A DNA stretch of 64,000 bases from Saccharopolyspora elongata (GCF_004348985.1 NZ_SMKW01000005.1:143073-207072); one strand, 5' to 3'. Positions 10,134 to 21,218 are shown, counted from the first letter of the stretch. Notes: generated by a model not told the origin, from the letters alone. Translations and numbers: made by a program.

Positions 10134-12025
10134 TCAGGTGGTCGTGGCGGGGCCGTTGCGGCGGCTCTTGCGGTCCCGGGTGATGCCGCCGAAGAGGATA
10201 GCCGCCGAGTTCACCAGCGCCAGGTGGCTGAACGCCTGCGGGAAGTTCCCGGTGAACCGGCCGTTCGCACCGTCGTACTCCTCCGCGTACAGGCCCAAGT
10301 CGTTGGTGAGGTCCAGCAGCTCGGCGAACATCCGCTCCGCCTCCGCGCGCCGCCCGCAGTAGGCCAGCGCGTCGACCAGCCAGAACGAGCAGGCCAGGAA
10401 CGCGCCCTCCCGCCCGGTCAACCCGTCGACCTCGCTGCGCCGATCATCGGTGCTGTACCGGTCGACCAGCACCCCGTCGTGCTGCAGCTCGCGCTGCACG
10501 GCTTCGACGGTGCGCACCACCCGCTCGTCGTCGCCGGGGAGGAACCCGACCGACGGAATCAGCAGCGTGGCCGCGTCCAGCGTCGTCCCGCCGTAGTACT
10601 GGGTGAACGCGCCGACCTCCGGGTTCCAGCCCCGCTCCAGGACCTCCGCGCGCACCGTGTCGCGGATCGTCCGCCACCGCTGCACCGGCCCCGGCAGCCC
10701 GTCCTCCTCCACGGCGCGGACGGCCCGGTCGAACGCCACCCAGACCATCACCCGCGAATGCGTGAAGTGCCGGTCCGGGCCGCGCACCTCCCACAGCCCG
10801 CGATCCGGCTGCTGCCAGATCTTCTCCAGGTGCCGCAGCATGCCGCGCTGCAACGCCCAGGTCTCCTCGTTCTCCGGCAGCCCGCGCTCGCGGGCCAGGT
10901 GCAGCATGTCCAGCACCTCGCCGTAGACGTCGAGCTGGGTCTGCCGGAAGGCGGCGTTGCCGATCCGCACCGGCCCGGTGCCGCGGTAGCCGGGCAGCCA
11001 GTCGGCCTCCCACTCCACCACGTGCCGCTCGCCGTTGACGCCGTACATGATCTGCAGGTCCGCGGGATCGCCGGCGACCGCGCGCACCAGCCAGTCGCGC
11101 CACGCCGCGGCCTCCTCGGAGCAACCGAAGTTGTCCAGCGCCAGCAGGACGAAGGTGGCGTCGCGCAGCCAGCAGTAGCGGTAGTCCCAGTTCCGGTTGC
11201 CCGGCAGGCTTCCGGCAGCGAGCTGGTCGACGCGGCGATGACGCCGCCGGTCGGCGCGTAGGTCAGCGCCTTGAGGGTGGCCAGCGACCGGTACACCGCG
11301 GCCGAGTGCGGCCCGTCGTAATCGATCTTCCCGGTCCACTCCCGCCAGAAGTCCTCGCTGTCCTGGGTTTCCTGCTCCGGATCCATCGGCGCGGGCAGGT
11401 CCCACGCGTCCGGCGACCACTGCATCACCCAGGACAGCCGCTCCCCGGCGCGCACCGTGAGCACCACCTCGTGCGCCCGCTCGTGATCGACGCGCTGCGG
11501 CAGGACGTCGCCGCGCAGCACCGCGGTGTGCGGGCCGGCGACGGCGAGGATGTATTCGTCCAGCACCGGCTCGGTTTCGCGCACCCGGCGCACCCAGGGC
11601 ACCGCGTCGCCGTAGGCGAAGCGGACCACCCAGCGGAGCTTGATGTCCACCTCGCCGTCGATGCCTTCGACGATCCGCACCAGGCAGGGCTGGTCGTGCT
11701 GGTTCTTCTCGTGCGGCGGCATGCTGTCGATCAACCGGATCGCGCCGCCGTCGGTGTGAAATTCCGTCTCCAGCACCAGGGTGTTGTCCCGGTACCGGCG
11801 GCGAACCTCGTGCACCGGCGCGGTCGGCGCGATCTGCCAGTGGCCGTCCCGCCCGTCGCCGAGCAGGCGCGCGAAGCACGACGGCGCGTCGAAGCGGGGC
11901 AGGCAGAGCCAGTCGATCGAGCCGTCCTTGCCGACCAGCGCGGCCGTGCGGAGGTCGGACAGCAGGGCGTAGTCCTCGATGAGCCCTGGTCCTTGATCGC
12001 CCGTCACCCTGCCGAGGCTAGGCAT
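10134..12025 (-). CDS. Glycoside hydrolase family 15 (glucoamylase/trehalase-like), split by a frameshift
   Basis: Related to actinobacterial GH15 glucoamylases and trehalases that release glucose from alpha-glucosides. From ATG 12025 the frame gives the beta-sandwich N-domain (LIEDYALLSDLRTAALVG, DGSIDWLCLPRFDAPSCFA) up to LTYAPTGGVIAASTSSLPE. The continuation NRNWDYRYCWLRDATFVL and the whole (alpha/alpha)6 barrel are in another frame. One base appears to be missing near 11205-11211; restoring a C gives LPEALPGNRNWDY and a protein of about 630 residues, normal for the family. Candidate acid/base Glu residues lie at EWEADWLPGYRG and GLTGREGAFLACSFW. No signal peptide is seen, so a cytoplasmic glycogen or trehalose role is likely. 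Confidence 0.85.
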
Positions 12026-12049
12026 CTCACCCGGCTTTGGCCACCGCTC

Positions 12050-12631
12050 TCAGCCGCGATTCTCGGCGGCCTCGGTCAGGACGCGGTTCGGGATCACGGC
12101 CTGGATCGCGTCGTGCATGTTCAGGCCCAAGTCGAGCCCGCCGAGCAGGTCCGGCAGCGCGGACCCGGGCACCCGGCGGAATCCCGGCCAGTCCGCGGGA
12201 ACCCGGGCGGCCGAGGTGCAGGCCGGCACCAGCTGGCTGCCGTCGGACAGCTCCGCCGTGTAGAGCATCGGGTCGTCCGCGCTCGGCGCGTAGAGCAGCA
12301 CCTCGCCGTCGAGCACCGCCGCGGGCAGCTCGGACTCCGGCAGCTGGCCGGCGGCGATCCGCACCAGCACGTGTTCCAGCTCGTTGGCCGGTTCCAGCTG
12401 GTTCGCCGTCATCTCGGACGGCTGGTACTTGTCGTTGAACTGGAAGTCTTCGTCGATCTCGCCGTCGGCGTCGATGCGGTAGGCGCCCACGATGCCCTCC
12501 GGCGGGACCTCCTCGCCGTCGGCGGCGTAGCCGGGATCGGCGATGTACAGCCAGCTGTTGGGGTTCTGCTTGGCGTGCTCCCGCATTTCGGCGCTGATCG
12601 GCGGGGCGGGACGGTCGGCGGGCTGGGACAT
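12050..12631 (-). CDS. Type VII secretion-associated SseB-like protein
   Basis: A 193-residue soluble protein resembling those annotated as type VII secretion system-associated in Streptomyces and Pseudonocardiaceae. The recognisable core is [14 protein letters not shown], then [17 protein letters not shown], followed by an SseB-like region ([24 protein letters not shown]). No catalytic residues are visible and the role is undefined. It stands apart from any ESX core locus; other T7SS-like genes lie at 53 and 58-62 kb. The start ATG 12631 gives a normal length. Confidence 0.65.
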   Translation of the reverse strand: MSQPADRPAPPISAEMREHAKQNPNSWLYIADPGYAADGEEVPPEGIVGAYRIDADGEIDEDFQFNDKYQPSEMTANQLEPANELEHVLVRIAAGQLPESELPAAVLDGEVLLYAPSADDPMLYTAELSDGSQLVPACTSAARVPADWPGFRRVPGSALPDLLGGLDLGLNMHDAIQAVIPNRVLTEAAENRG

Positions 12632-12804
12632 CGGGAGCTCCGTAGGTCTGTTCGGGTCCCGGCGGGAGTGCCGGGGCTCGCCTCCGAGGGTGCCAGCCCC
12701 GGCGGAGTACTCGGTGGACGGTCGGAGATGCAGCCGTTCCGAGGTGCCGCCGCGACCGTTCCGGGCGCAGACTGACCTGGGAGGGCGAGGGGGAGGAGGC
12801 GGCG

Positions 12805-13227
12805 ATGATCGGCCAGCGGGAAGCGTTGCGGATGTTCGGGTGCGAGGTCTTCGATCCGGAGGGCCAGCGGATCGGCATCGTCGGCCAGTTGTTCATCGAC
12901 GACGACACCGAGCAGCCCGCTTGGATAACCGTCCAAACTGGACTTTTCGGGACGAACGAGAGCTTCGCGCCGCTGGAGGGCGCGGCCTTCGACGGCGACA
13001 CGCTCACCGTTGCGGTCGACAAGGACGCGGTCCGGCGCGCGCCGCGGGTCAGCCTGCTGCAGGGCGATCTCCCGCTGGAGCAGGAGCGCGCGCTGTACCT
13101 CTACTACGGCATGACCTACGGCGTCGCCCCCGACGGCGCCGAGTCGATCGACGAGATTTCCGAGGTCGAACCCGAGTACGTCGAGGCCGTTCGCCTCCGC
13201 CTGCGACGCTGGGTAGCCGCTACGTAA
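12805..13227 (+). CDS. PRC-barrel domain protein
   Basis: A 140-residue protein whose first 75 residues form a PRC barrel ([20 protein letters not shown], then [11 protein letters not shown] and FAPLEGA), followed by an acidic C-terminal segment. PRC-barrel proteins of this type are linked to RNA processing, photosynthetic-reaction-centre assembly or stress; no specific role can be read here. The start ATG 12805 lies behind GGGAGGAGG. It is divergent from the SseB-like gene across about 170 bp. Confidence 0.8.
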   Translation: MIGQREALRMFGCEVFDPEGQRIGIVGQLFIDDDTEQPAWITVQTGLFGTNESFAPLEGAAFDGDTLTVAVDKDAVRRAPRVSLLQGDLPLEQERALYLYYGMTYGVAPDGAESIDEISEVEPEYVEAVRLRLRRWVAAT

Positions 13228-13466
13228 ACGCGCAAATCAGGCTTGAGGGAACAAATCGCCGCACCCGTCGGAAATCCCGGCGGGTGCGGTTTTACCTGCT
13301 CATTCCCGGTAGTCCGCCCAGAGCTGGGAATTCGTTCACCCCGTCGCCCGATTGTGTGGCGACAAATCGCCAACATCACCCGGACGAGTGTTTTCCCTGG
13401 TTACGTTCCGCCGTGAACCGCCTTTCGCTCGGCCCCACCCGAGCGAATGAACGTAGGAGGGGACAC

Positions 13467-14639
<1,173 letters not shown>

Positions 14640-14660
14640 TCCGGTAGCAGTGCGACACGC

Positions 14661-14690
14661 GGGCCCTTCCTGGATCGCCAGGAAGGGCCC
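14661..14690 (+). terminator. Strong hairpin after the subtilase gene
   Basis: The perfect 13-bp arms GGGCCCTTCCTGG and CCAGGAAGGGCCC enclose ATCG, starting 22 nt after the stop. No U-tract is present, as is common for terminators in high-GC actinomycetes. The direction suits the subtilase. Confidence 0.75.
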
Positions 14691-14942
14691 GTCCGCGCTT
14701 GACGTCGAGCCGCACGGGGAGCTTTCCAGCCGAGTGGCCGCCTGGCGTCGATTGCTCCATTCGGGTGATCTTGGGATGCGGCCAAAAGGGGTCAATCGAA
14801 GGTCGATCCGCTGCATCCGGCGAAAGTCGGTTCCTGCGGTCGTTCCCGGTGGATACGTTGCCAACACGGGGGTGTTTCAGTGTCCGTCGCGGTGCCGATG
14901 CCTAATCGGTGCTGCTGGGGGCACATCGAGGAGGGGTGTGCC

Positions 14943-15743
14943 GTGTTACCCGGATACACCGAGGAGCTGACGCAGTCGCCGACTGCGGTGGACGAGCCGG
15001 CCAGGGACACCGCCACGACCGAGCCGCTGACCGAGCGGGCCGTGCGGGCGCAGGTCGCGTCGGTGACGCGAGCCGCCCGGGCCCAGTCGGGCAACGGCGG
15101 CGTGCTGCAGGTCGTGCACGGGGCCAAGCGAGTCGGCTGGGCCGCGTACGAGCTGCAGCGCAATGCGACGCAGCTGGTCCAGGGCGTGGCGAAGCCGCCG
15201 TACGTGACGACGGGTCCGCTGGACTCGCTGGAATCGCGCAAGCTCGCCGAGGGCGTCCAGTACCAAGTGCTCTACGACCGGTCCGCGCTGGCGCGCCCGC
15301 CGCAGCTGGACATCACCACCAAGCTGGTCGCGATGGGCGAGCAGGCGCGGGTGATCCACGTGGCGCCGACCAAGCTGATCATGGTGGACAACGAGATCGC
15401 GCTGCTGCCGCTGACGGTGAGCGAGACCTCGGTGGAGAGCGCCGTGGTGGTGCGCAGCTCGGCGATGCTGGCGGCGATCGCCAGGATCTTCGAAGACCTG
15501 TGGCGCTTCGCGGCGCCGTTCACCGCGGACCAGGACCTGTCGGGGCACGAGCTCCAGCCGACGGAGGAGGAGCGGTGGATCCTGTCGCTGCTCGCCTCCG
15601 GCGCCACGGACGACACGATCGGCAGGCTGATGGGCTTCAGCGCGCGCACGGCGCATCGCCGGGTGCGGGAGCTGATCTCGAGGCTGGGCGTGGAAACCCG
15701 CTTCCAGGCGGGCATGCAAGCGGTCAAGCTCGGCTGGCTCTGA
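14943..15743 (+). CDS. LuxR-type C-terminal HTH transcriptional regulator
   Basis: A 266-residue regulator. GTG 14943 is chosen because GAGGAGGGG ends 5 nt before it; an upstream GTG (14880) is less well placed. The N-terminal part resembles the TrmB/phospholipase-D-like sensor module of Streptomyces LuxR regulators (GVQYQVLYDRSAL, VIHVAPTKLIMVDNEIALLPL). The last 65 residues are a LuxR HTH (ERWILSLLASGATDDTIGRL, SARTAHRRVRELISRLGV). The signal and targets are unknown. Secreted-hydrolase and secondary-metabolite control are common roles for this class. Confidence 0.8.
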   Translation: MLPGYTEELTQSPTAVDEPARDTATTEPLTERAVRAQVASVTRAARAQSGNGGVLQVVHGAKRVGWAAYELQRNATQLVQGVAKPPYVTTGPLDSLESRKLAEGVQYQVLYDRSALARPPQLDITTKLVAMGEQARVIHVAPTKLIMVDNEIALLPLTVSETSVESAVVVRSSAMLAAIARIFEDLWRFAAPFTADQDLSGHELQPTEEERWILSLLASGATDDTIGRLMGFSARTAHRRVRELISRLGVETRFQAGMQAVKLGWL

Positions 15744-15751
15744 GCCCGGGG

Positions 15752-15873
15752 TGATCCGCAGTTTCAATTGAAACTGCGGATCATCGGCGTGTCGCACCCC
15801 GACACGCCGACGCCTGTGGACAACTTCCGCAATTTCAATGGAAATCGGACCTTCGATTTCCATTGAAATTGCG
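15752..15873. repeat. Composite palindromic element, copy 2 (reference copy)
   Basis: Three hairpins in a row. The first is a 32-bp perfect palindrome, 15752-15783, centred on TTTCAATTGAAA. The second is GGCGTGTCG/CGACACGCC, 15786-15808. After the linker TGTGGACAACTTCC the third has perfect 20-bp arms CGCAATTTCAATGGAAATCG, 15828-15847 and 15854-15873, with spacer GACCTT. It begins 8 nt after the regulator stop. Confidence 0.9.
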
Positions 15874-15889
15874 TGTCCCCGGTCCCGAG

Positions 15890-16035
15890 GAGGCCCGTGC
15901 CCGGTGCCGGGAGTCCGGAGTCCGAGGCCCGGAGTCGGGTGCCTGGCGCCTGGAGTCCCGGGCCTGGAGTCGGGAGTCGGGGTGCGTGGGGTCCCGGGCC
16001 TGGAGTCGGGGGTTTGGGTATCGGGTGCGTTCGTA
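15890..16035. repeat. G-rich degenerate repeat upstream of the sterol-carrier gene
   Basis: Short degenerate direct repeats of GGAGTCSGG and GCCTGGAGTCCCGGG occur at least six times, including two copies of CCCGGGCCTGGAGTCGGG. The G-tract density is compatible with G-quadruplex formation on the plus strand just upstream of the gene at 16046. It carries no gene. Confidence 0.6.
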
Positions 16036-16045
16036 GGCTTTGGGC

Positions 16046-16435
16046 ATGCCCAGTCGCCGTGCCGTTGATCCCGGGGAAATGCGCGATGCCGTGCTGGCCG
16101 TTCGGTCTTGGCTGGACGGCGTGGCGGCGCAGCCGGCGCGCGCCGAGCTCGCCGCCGCCGTCCGGTTGAGCCTGCGGACGTTGGAGCAGGTCGCGCCCGG
16201 CAACAGCGTCGAGGTCCGGGTGCCGCCGTTCGCGGCCGTGCAGTGCGTCACCGGCCCGCGGCACACCCGTGGCACGCCGCCGAACGTCGTCGAGACCGAC
16301 CCGCGCACCTGGCTGCTGCTGGCGACCGGGCGGCTCGACTGGGCCGCCGCCCTGGAGCGCGGGGCGCTCACCGCCTCCGGTTCCCGCTCGGACGTCTCGC
16401 AGTGGCTTCCGCTGGTCCGGATCGACGAGCCGTGA
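16046..16435 (+). CDS. Sterol-carrier-family protein (Rv0807-like)
   Basis: A 129-residue protein with the size and position of M. tuberculosis Rv0807, directly upstream of purF. The N-terminus is helical (AVLAVRSWLDGV, ARAELAAAVRLSLRTLEQVAPG). It is followed by an SCP2-like strand region (NSVEVRVPPFAAVQCVTG, HTRGTPPNVVETDPRTWLLLATG). Such proteins bind hydrophobic ligands, but no ligand is known for this subgroup. ATG 16046 is preferred over a TTG two codons upstream. Conserved linkage to purF is the strongest support. Confidence 0.75.
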   Translation: MPSRRAVDPGEMRDAVLAVRSWLDGVAAQPARAELAAAVRLSLRTLEQVAPGNSVEVRVPPFAAVQCVTGPRHTRGTPPNVVETDPRTWLLLATGRLDWAAALERGALTASGSRSDVSQWLPLVRIDEP

Positions 16436-16566
16436 CCGAACCTGCACGTCGCGTCAACGGCCGGTCCGAGGATGAGATGGCGGACACGCATCGGGGCGGA
16501 GTTGGGCCGGTTGCCACCTGTTTACACTGAGGTGTAACTCCGGCTTCGTCCTTCAGGGAGTTCTCG

Positions 16567-18153
16567 GTGGTCACCGACCGGCCCGAACCGGCAAACGCAA
16601 GTACCCCAACGGACCTCTCCAGCCTCGAGCGCGACATCCCCCGCGAGGAATGCGGCGTCTTCGGCGTCTGGGCACCCGGCGAAGAAGTAGCCAAGCTCAG
16701 CTTCTACGGGATCTTCGCCCTCCAGCACCGCGGGCAGGAAGCCGCCGGCATCGCCGTCGGCGACGGCTCGCAGGTGCTCGTCTACAAGGATCTCGGCCTG
16801 GTCAGTCAGGTCTTCACCGAACAGACCCTGGCGTCGCTGCGCGGCCACGTCGCCGTCGGGCACGCCCGGTACTCGACGACCGGCGGCGGCAGCTGGGAGA
16901 ACGCCCAGCCGACCTTCCGCACCACGGCCACCGGCAACGGTCTGGCCCTGGGGCACAACGGGAACCTGGTCAACACCGCCGAGCTGCTGGAACGGGTCGT
17001 CGCCGAGGGCGTCGACACCACGGCCAACACGTCCTCGCCGGCCAACGGCTGCGAGCGGGCCACCAGCGACTCCGACCTGGTGACCGGCCTGCTGGCCGCG
17101 CTCGCCGTGGACAAGGGTCTCGAACAGGCCGCGATGGAGCTGTTCCCGACGGTCCGCGGCGCGTTCTCGATGGTCTTCTGCGACGAGCAGACGCTCTACG
17201 CGGCGCGCGACCCGCAGGGCGTCCGCCCGCTGGTGCTCGGCCGGCTGGAACGCGGCTGGGTGGTGGCCAGCGAGACGGCCGCGCTGGACATCGTCGGCGC
17301 GTCGTTCGTCCGCGAGGTCGAGCCCGGCGAACTGCTCGCCATCGACGGGGACGGGCTGCGCTCCCAGCACTTCGCCAGCCCGAAGCCGAAGGGCTGCATC
17401 TTCGAGTACGTCTACCTGGCCCGCCCCGACACCACGATCTCCGGCCGCTCGGTGCACGGCACCCGCGTCGAGATCGGCCGCCGGCTGGCCAAGGAGCACC
17501 CGGTCGACGCCGACCTCGTGATCCCGGTGCCCGAGTCCGGCACGCCCGCCGCGATCGGCTACGCGCAGGCCTCCGGCATCCCCTACGGCAACGGCCTGGT
17601 GAAGAACTCCTACGTCGGCCGGACCTTCATCCAGCCGTCGCAGACCATCCGCCAGCTCGGCATCCGGCTCAAGCTGAACCCGCTGCGCGAGGTGATCCGC
17701 GGCAAGCGGCTGGTTGTGGTGGACGACTCGATCGTCCGCGGCAACACCCAGCGCGCCCTGGTCCGGATGCTCCGCGAGGCCGGCGCGATCGAGGTGCACG
17801 TCCGGATCGCTTCGCCGCCGGTGAAGTGGCCGTGCTTCTACGGCATCGACTTCGCCTCCCGCGCCGAACTAGTCGCCAACGGCCTGGACATGGACGGGGT
17901 GCGCCGCTCCATCGGCGCGGACAGCCTCGGCCACGTCTCGCTGGACGGGCTCGTCGCCGCCACCGAACAGCCCCGCACCCGGCTGTGCGCGGCCTGCTTC
18001 GACGGGGAATACCCGATCCCGCTGCCGGAGGACGCCCGGATCGGCAAGTACCTGCTGGAGGGCCTCAGCCAGGCCGAACGCGGTGTCGCAGGGCCGGCCG
18101 AACCGGTGCTGCCGAGCAGCTACGGCGCGGCCGACGCGCTGCAGCGGCCCTGA
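16567..18153 (+). CDS. purF: Amidophosphoribosyltransferase
   Basis: First committed step of purine synthesis: PRPP plus glutamine give 5-phosphoribosylamine. The 528-residue protein starts at GTG 16567. A propeptide of about 27 residues ends in REE, after which Cys becomes the N-terminal nucleophile (CGVFGVWAPG). The glutaminase domain has GHARYSTTG and GHNGNLVN. The PRTase domain has the PRPP loop VVVVDDSIVRGNT. Cys residues in KGCIFEY, CFYGID and CAACFDG fit the 4Fe-4S-containing Bacillus-type enzyme. purM follows 107 nt later. Confidence 0.97.
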   Translation: MVTDRPEPANASTPTDLSSLERDIPREECGVFGVWAPGEEVAKLSFYGIFALQHRGQEAAGIAVGDGSQVLVYKDLGLVSQVFTEQTLASLRGHVAVGHARYSTTGGGSWENAQPTFRTTATGNGLALGHNGNLVNTAELLERVVAEGVDTTANTSSPANGCERATSDSDLVTGLLAALAVDKGLEQAAMELFPTVRGAFSMVFCDEQTLYAARDPQGVRPLVLGRLERGWVVASETAALDIVGASFVREVEPGELLAIDGDGLRSQHFASPKPKGCIFEYVYLARPDTTISGRSVHGTRVEIGRRLAKEHPVDADLVIPVPESGTPAAIGYAQASGIPYGNGLVKNSYVGRTFIQPSQTIRQLGIRLKLNPLREVIRGKRLVVVDDSIVRGNTQRALVRMLREAGAIEVHVRIASPPVKWPCFYGIDFASRAELVANGLDMDGVRRSIGADSLGHVSLDGLVAATEQPRTRLCAACFDGEYPIPLPEDARIGKYLLEGLSQAERGVAGPAEPVLPSSYGAADALQRP

Positions 18154-18260
18154 GAATCGCACCGTTCCCGCACCCGGGTTCGCCATCGGCGCGTAGCGTT
18201 GTCCGTGCTACACATGCGCGTCCGGCGAACCGAAACTCGCACCAAGATGTGGAGCCAGTC

Positions 18261-19373
18261 GTGTCCGAAGACCTGCTCGCAGGGTCTGCCCAGACCGGTA
18301 GTCCGAAAGCCACCTACGCCGCCGCGGGCGTGAGCATCGAGGCCGGTGACGAGGCGGTCGAGAAGATGCGCCCGTGGGCGAAGCGCGCGACCCGGCCGGA
18401 GGTGATCGGCTCGCTCGGCGGCTTCGCCGGGCTGTTCCAGCTCAAGCTCGACCGCTGGAAGGAGCCGGTGCTGGCCTCCTCCACGGACGGCGTGGGCACC
18501 AAGCTGGCCGTCGCGCAGGCCATGGACGTGCACGACACGGTCGGTATCGACCTGGTCGCGATGGTGGTGGACGACCTGGTGGTGTGCGGCGCCGAGCCGC
18601 TGTTCCTGCAGGACTACATCGCGGTCGGCAAGGTCGTGCCGGACCGCATCGCCGACCTCGTCAAGGGCATCTCGGAGGGCTGCGTGCAGGCCGGCTGCGC
18701 GCTGCTGGGCGGGGAGACCGCCGAGCACCCCGGCATGATGGCGCCCGGCGAGTACGACATCTCGGCCACCGGCGTCGGCGTGGTCGAGGCGGACGCGATG
18801 CTCGGCCCGGACAAGGTCCGCCCGGGCGACGTGGTGATCGCGATGGGCTCGTCGGGCCTGCACTCCAACGGCTTCTCGCTGGCCCGGCACGTGCTGCTGG
18901 ACATCGCCCGGATGCCGCTGGAGGGCCACGTCGAGGAGTTCGGCCGGACCCTCGGCGAGGAGCTGCTGGAACCGACCCGGATCTACGCCAAGGACTGCAT
19001 GGCGCTGGCGGCGGAGGCGGGCGTGCGGACGTTCGCGCACGTCACCGGCGGCGGGCTGGCGCAGAACCTGGCGCGGGTGATCCCGTCGGGCCTGACCGCG
19101 GTGCTGGACCGGGGCAGCTGGACGCCGGACCCGGTGTTCCGGCTGATCGCCCAGCGCGGCCGGGTCGAGGCCGACGAGATGGAACGCACCTTCAACATGG
19201 GCATCGGCATGGTCGCGGTGGTGACGGCCGAAGACGTGGACCGCGCCCTCGCGGTGCTCACGGCCCGCCACGTGCCAGCCTGGGTCCTCGGCGAGATCGC
19301 CAAGCAGCCCGCCGTCGAAGGCACCACCGAAGAAGACCGAGTGATCCTCCGCGGCAACCACCCGCGCTTCTGA
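18261..19373 (+). CDS. purM: Phosphoribosylformylglycinamidine cyclo-ligase (AIR synthetase)
   Basis: The ATP-dependent closure of FGAM to AIR, two steps after PurL. The 370-residue protein begins at GTG 18261 (VSEDLLAGSAQ) behind a GGAG site. Motifs include YAAAGVSIEAGDEAVEKM, LASSTDGVGTKLAVA, DLVAMVVDDLVVCGAEPLFL, LLGGETAEHPGMM, SSGLHSNGFSLAR and VTGGGLAQNLARVIP. Length and motif order are normal. It lies downstream of purF in the same direction. Confidence 0.97.
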   Translation: MSEDLLAGSAQTGSPKATYAAAGVSIEAGDEAVEKMRPWAKRATRPEVIGSLGGFAGLFQLKLDRWKEPVLASSTDGVGTKLAVAQAMDVHDTVGIDLVAMVVDDLVVCGAEPLFLQDYIAVGKVVPDRIADLVKGISEGCVQAGCALLGGETAEHPGMMAPGEYDISATGVGVVEADAMLGPDKVRPGDVVIAMGSSGLHSNGFSLARHVLLDIARMPLEGHVEEFGRTLGEELLEPTRIYAKDCMALAAEAGVRTFAHVTGGGLAQNLARVIPSGLTAVLDRGSWTPDPVFRLIAQRGRVEADEMERTFNMGIGMVAVVTAEDVDRALAVLTARHVPAWVLGEIAKQPAVEGTTEEDRVILRGNHPRF

Positions 19374-19904
19374 GAAAGCCTGTTTCCAGGCTCGTCTTGC
19401 GCGGTGCAAGCTGCGTAGGTGAGCTAAGCGGCTACGCCGCTTCAAAGATCTAGCTGACGCCGGGCGCGGTTCGGGTTCTGTCCCGGGCCGCGCCCGAAAC
19501 ATGTGATCGCGGCCGGGAATCCTGATGGGGTTTCGGTCGTTGAACCGATTGCCGGCGTGCGCGTGTGCCCCCGGGCTCCAACTATCGCCTGCTGGGAATA
19601 CCGTTCGGCTGGAGCCCAGCAGTGTCACCCGCCGAGAGGCGGCCCGCGCGCGTCGGCTTCGTCTTGCCCGCCGGACTTCCGCGCGCGCGTTCGCCTTCTC
19701 GCTCAGGCCTTTTCGGACGGCAGCACACAGACGTGAGTGGCGTCGCCGGTGAACCCGGCAACGCCACTCGCGGTGCTCCTCCTATGTGGGACTTGCGAAC
19801 TCGTCAACCCCACCCGCTCCTTGACATCGGGTCAGACGAACGACTCCGACATACCTCGCCATCGAGCGAACAGCGTTCAACCGCTGTCCCCGTGGAGAAG
19901 TGCT
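19374..19904. other. Intergenic region between purM and the convergent DUF3073 gene
   Basis: About 530 bp with no credible gene. It holds a dispersed repeat (about 19383-19445, ending in the hairpin AAGCGGCTACGCCGCTT) that resembles the copy at 30.1 kb. At about 19734-19771 there is a second hairpin (GAGTGGCGT ... ACGCCACTC) placed to terminate DUF3073 transcription from the minus strand. Nothing else is recognised. Confidence 0.55.
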
Positions 19905-20093
19905 TCAACGTCGGTCGTAGTCGTAGTCGTCGTACCCATCGTCGCGCGAGTCATCGCGGTCCTCACGGGACCACTCGCCGGACTCCGAGACGGACAGCTC
20001 GCGCTGCAACGCCTCTATGTCCATGGACGGGGAACTGTACTTCAGCTCGCGGGCCACCTTCGTCTGCTTGGCCTTAGCCCGGCCGCGCCCCAT
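19905..20093 (-). CDS. DUF3073 small basic/acidic protein
   Basis: A 62-residue member of DUF3073 (Rv0810c position). The conserved head is MGRGRAKAKQTKVARELKY and the tail is acidic and Tyr-rich. The start is ATG 20093, because the family begins at MGRGRAKA. Function is unknown; the family is near-universal in actinobacteria beside purM, and its composition suggests RNA or ribosome binding (inference). Confidence 0.9.
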   Translation of the reverse strand: MGRGRAKAKQTKVARELKYSSPSMDIEALQRELSVSESGEWSREDRDDSRDDGYDDYDYDRR

Positions 20094-20330
20094 GGCTCGA
20101 CCCCCTCGCACAGGGTTGCGGGGCGGACAGGGGAATGTCGGCCCCGCATGATCTCGACAACTTTTCCTGTAACTACCGTACCGTGTCGAGGCGGTTCAAC
20201 GCGACGTGGTGCCATGACTGAGTGCCCGTGTCTTGGGTGACGTCCAACTCTCCCCCTCCGAGGGCCCTTCCCGCACCTGTTTTCGCTGCCCGGAGAGCCA
20301 GCCGCAGGCGGTCCCGGGACGCATGACACG

Positions 20331-21218
20331 ATGCTGGCTGTGCCAGAGCCGTTCGTCGCCTACCTGAGGGTGTACGAGCCCCTGTCGGCCTTCGACTCGC
20401 CGCTGCGCGAGGAGCTCGAGGCGGCCGTGGAGCAGGGGCCGGTCGACCCGTTCGACGCCGGAGTGCGGGAGCAGGATGTCTGGCTGCGCAGCCAGCTCGC
20501 CTCGCCGCCCCGGCTGCTGCCCGGCGAAACCGCCGACGGCGCGGTCGCGGGCGTCGGCGACGTGCTGGTGCTCGATCCGGCGGACGTGCCGAGCGCGCCG
20601 TCGGCCACGGTGGGGCCGGGCCCGCTGGTCTGCCCGCTGGACCTGCGCGGGCGGTCCGCCGCGGCGCTGGTCGGCTTCCTGGGCGATGCGGAGGTCCCGC
20701 TGCGGACCGCGGCGCTGCAGGTGCCCGCGGAGAAGGCCAAGGTGCGCGCCACCGCGGTGGTCAGCGAGCTCGCGGGCGGCGGGGTGCACGTGCTGTCGTC
20801 CACCTGGACCGTCCCGCTGCCGTGGTTCGTGCTGATCGATCCGGCGGAGCGCTGCGTGTTCACCGAGCCGGGCCGGCGCCGGGTGTGCTGGCGGGCGGCG
20901 ATGGCCGACGCGCGGCGCCGGGTCGCCCGGGCGCACTCGATCGGCCGGAAGTCCATCGGCGAGGAAGGGCCGACGCGGATCCTGCGGGAGACCGGCCGCT
21001 GGCTGGAGCGCTTCCACCCGCACTCGGCGGTGGAGCTGGACTACGGCGGCCTGGTGCAGCTGATGACGTCCAGCGACCTGGACGCGGACACGTCGGCGGA
21101 GGACGTGCACGCGATCGTCGACGCGATGGAAGCCGACGACGCCGAAGACGTCGCGACCCACTACGAGACCCTGCGGGACTTCTGGGCGGAATTCGCGGCC
21201 CGCGAACGCCACAACTGA
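20331..21218 (+). CDS. Conserved actinobacterial protein, unknown function
   Basis: A 295-residue soluble protein starting at ATG 20331 (GTG 20340 is also possible). The N-terminus PEPFVAYLRVYEPLSAFD is followed by strands resembling two ligand-binding halves (VGPGPLVCPLDLRGR; TWTVPLPWFVLIDPAERCV). The end is helical and acidic (EDVHAIVDAMEADDAEDVATHYETLRDFW). No catalytic motif or membrane segment is seen. I do not know a characterised homologue; its length and codon use indicate a real gene. Confidence 0.7.
   Translation: MLAVPEPFVAYLRVYEPLSAFDSPLREELEAAVEQGPVDPFDAGVREQDVWLRSQLASPPRLLPGETADGAVAGVGDVLVLDPADVPSAPSATVGPGPLVCPLDLRGRSAAALVGFLGDAEVPLRTAALQVPAEKAKVRATAVVSELAGGGVHVLSSTWTVPLPWFVLIDPAERCVFTEPGRRRVCWRAAMADARRRVARAHSIGRKSIGEEGPTRILRETGRWLERFHPHSAVELDYGGLVQLMTSSDLDADTSAEDVHAIVDAMEADDAEDVATHYETLRDFWAEFAARERHN

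Noticed and set aside
12543..13466. Upstream extension of the secreted subtilase
   Set aside because: The frame is open but overlaps the PRC-barrel gene; ATG 13467 has a strong ribosome site and a proper signal peptide.
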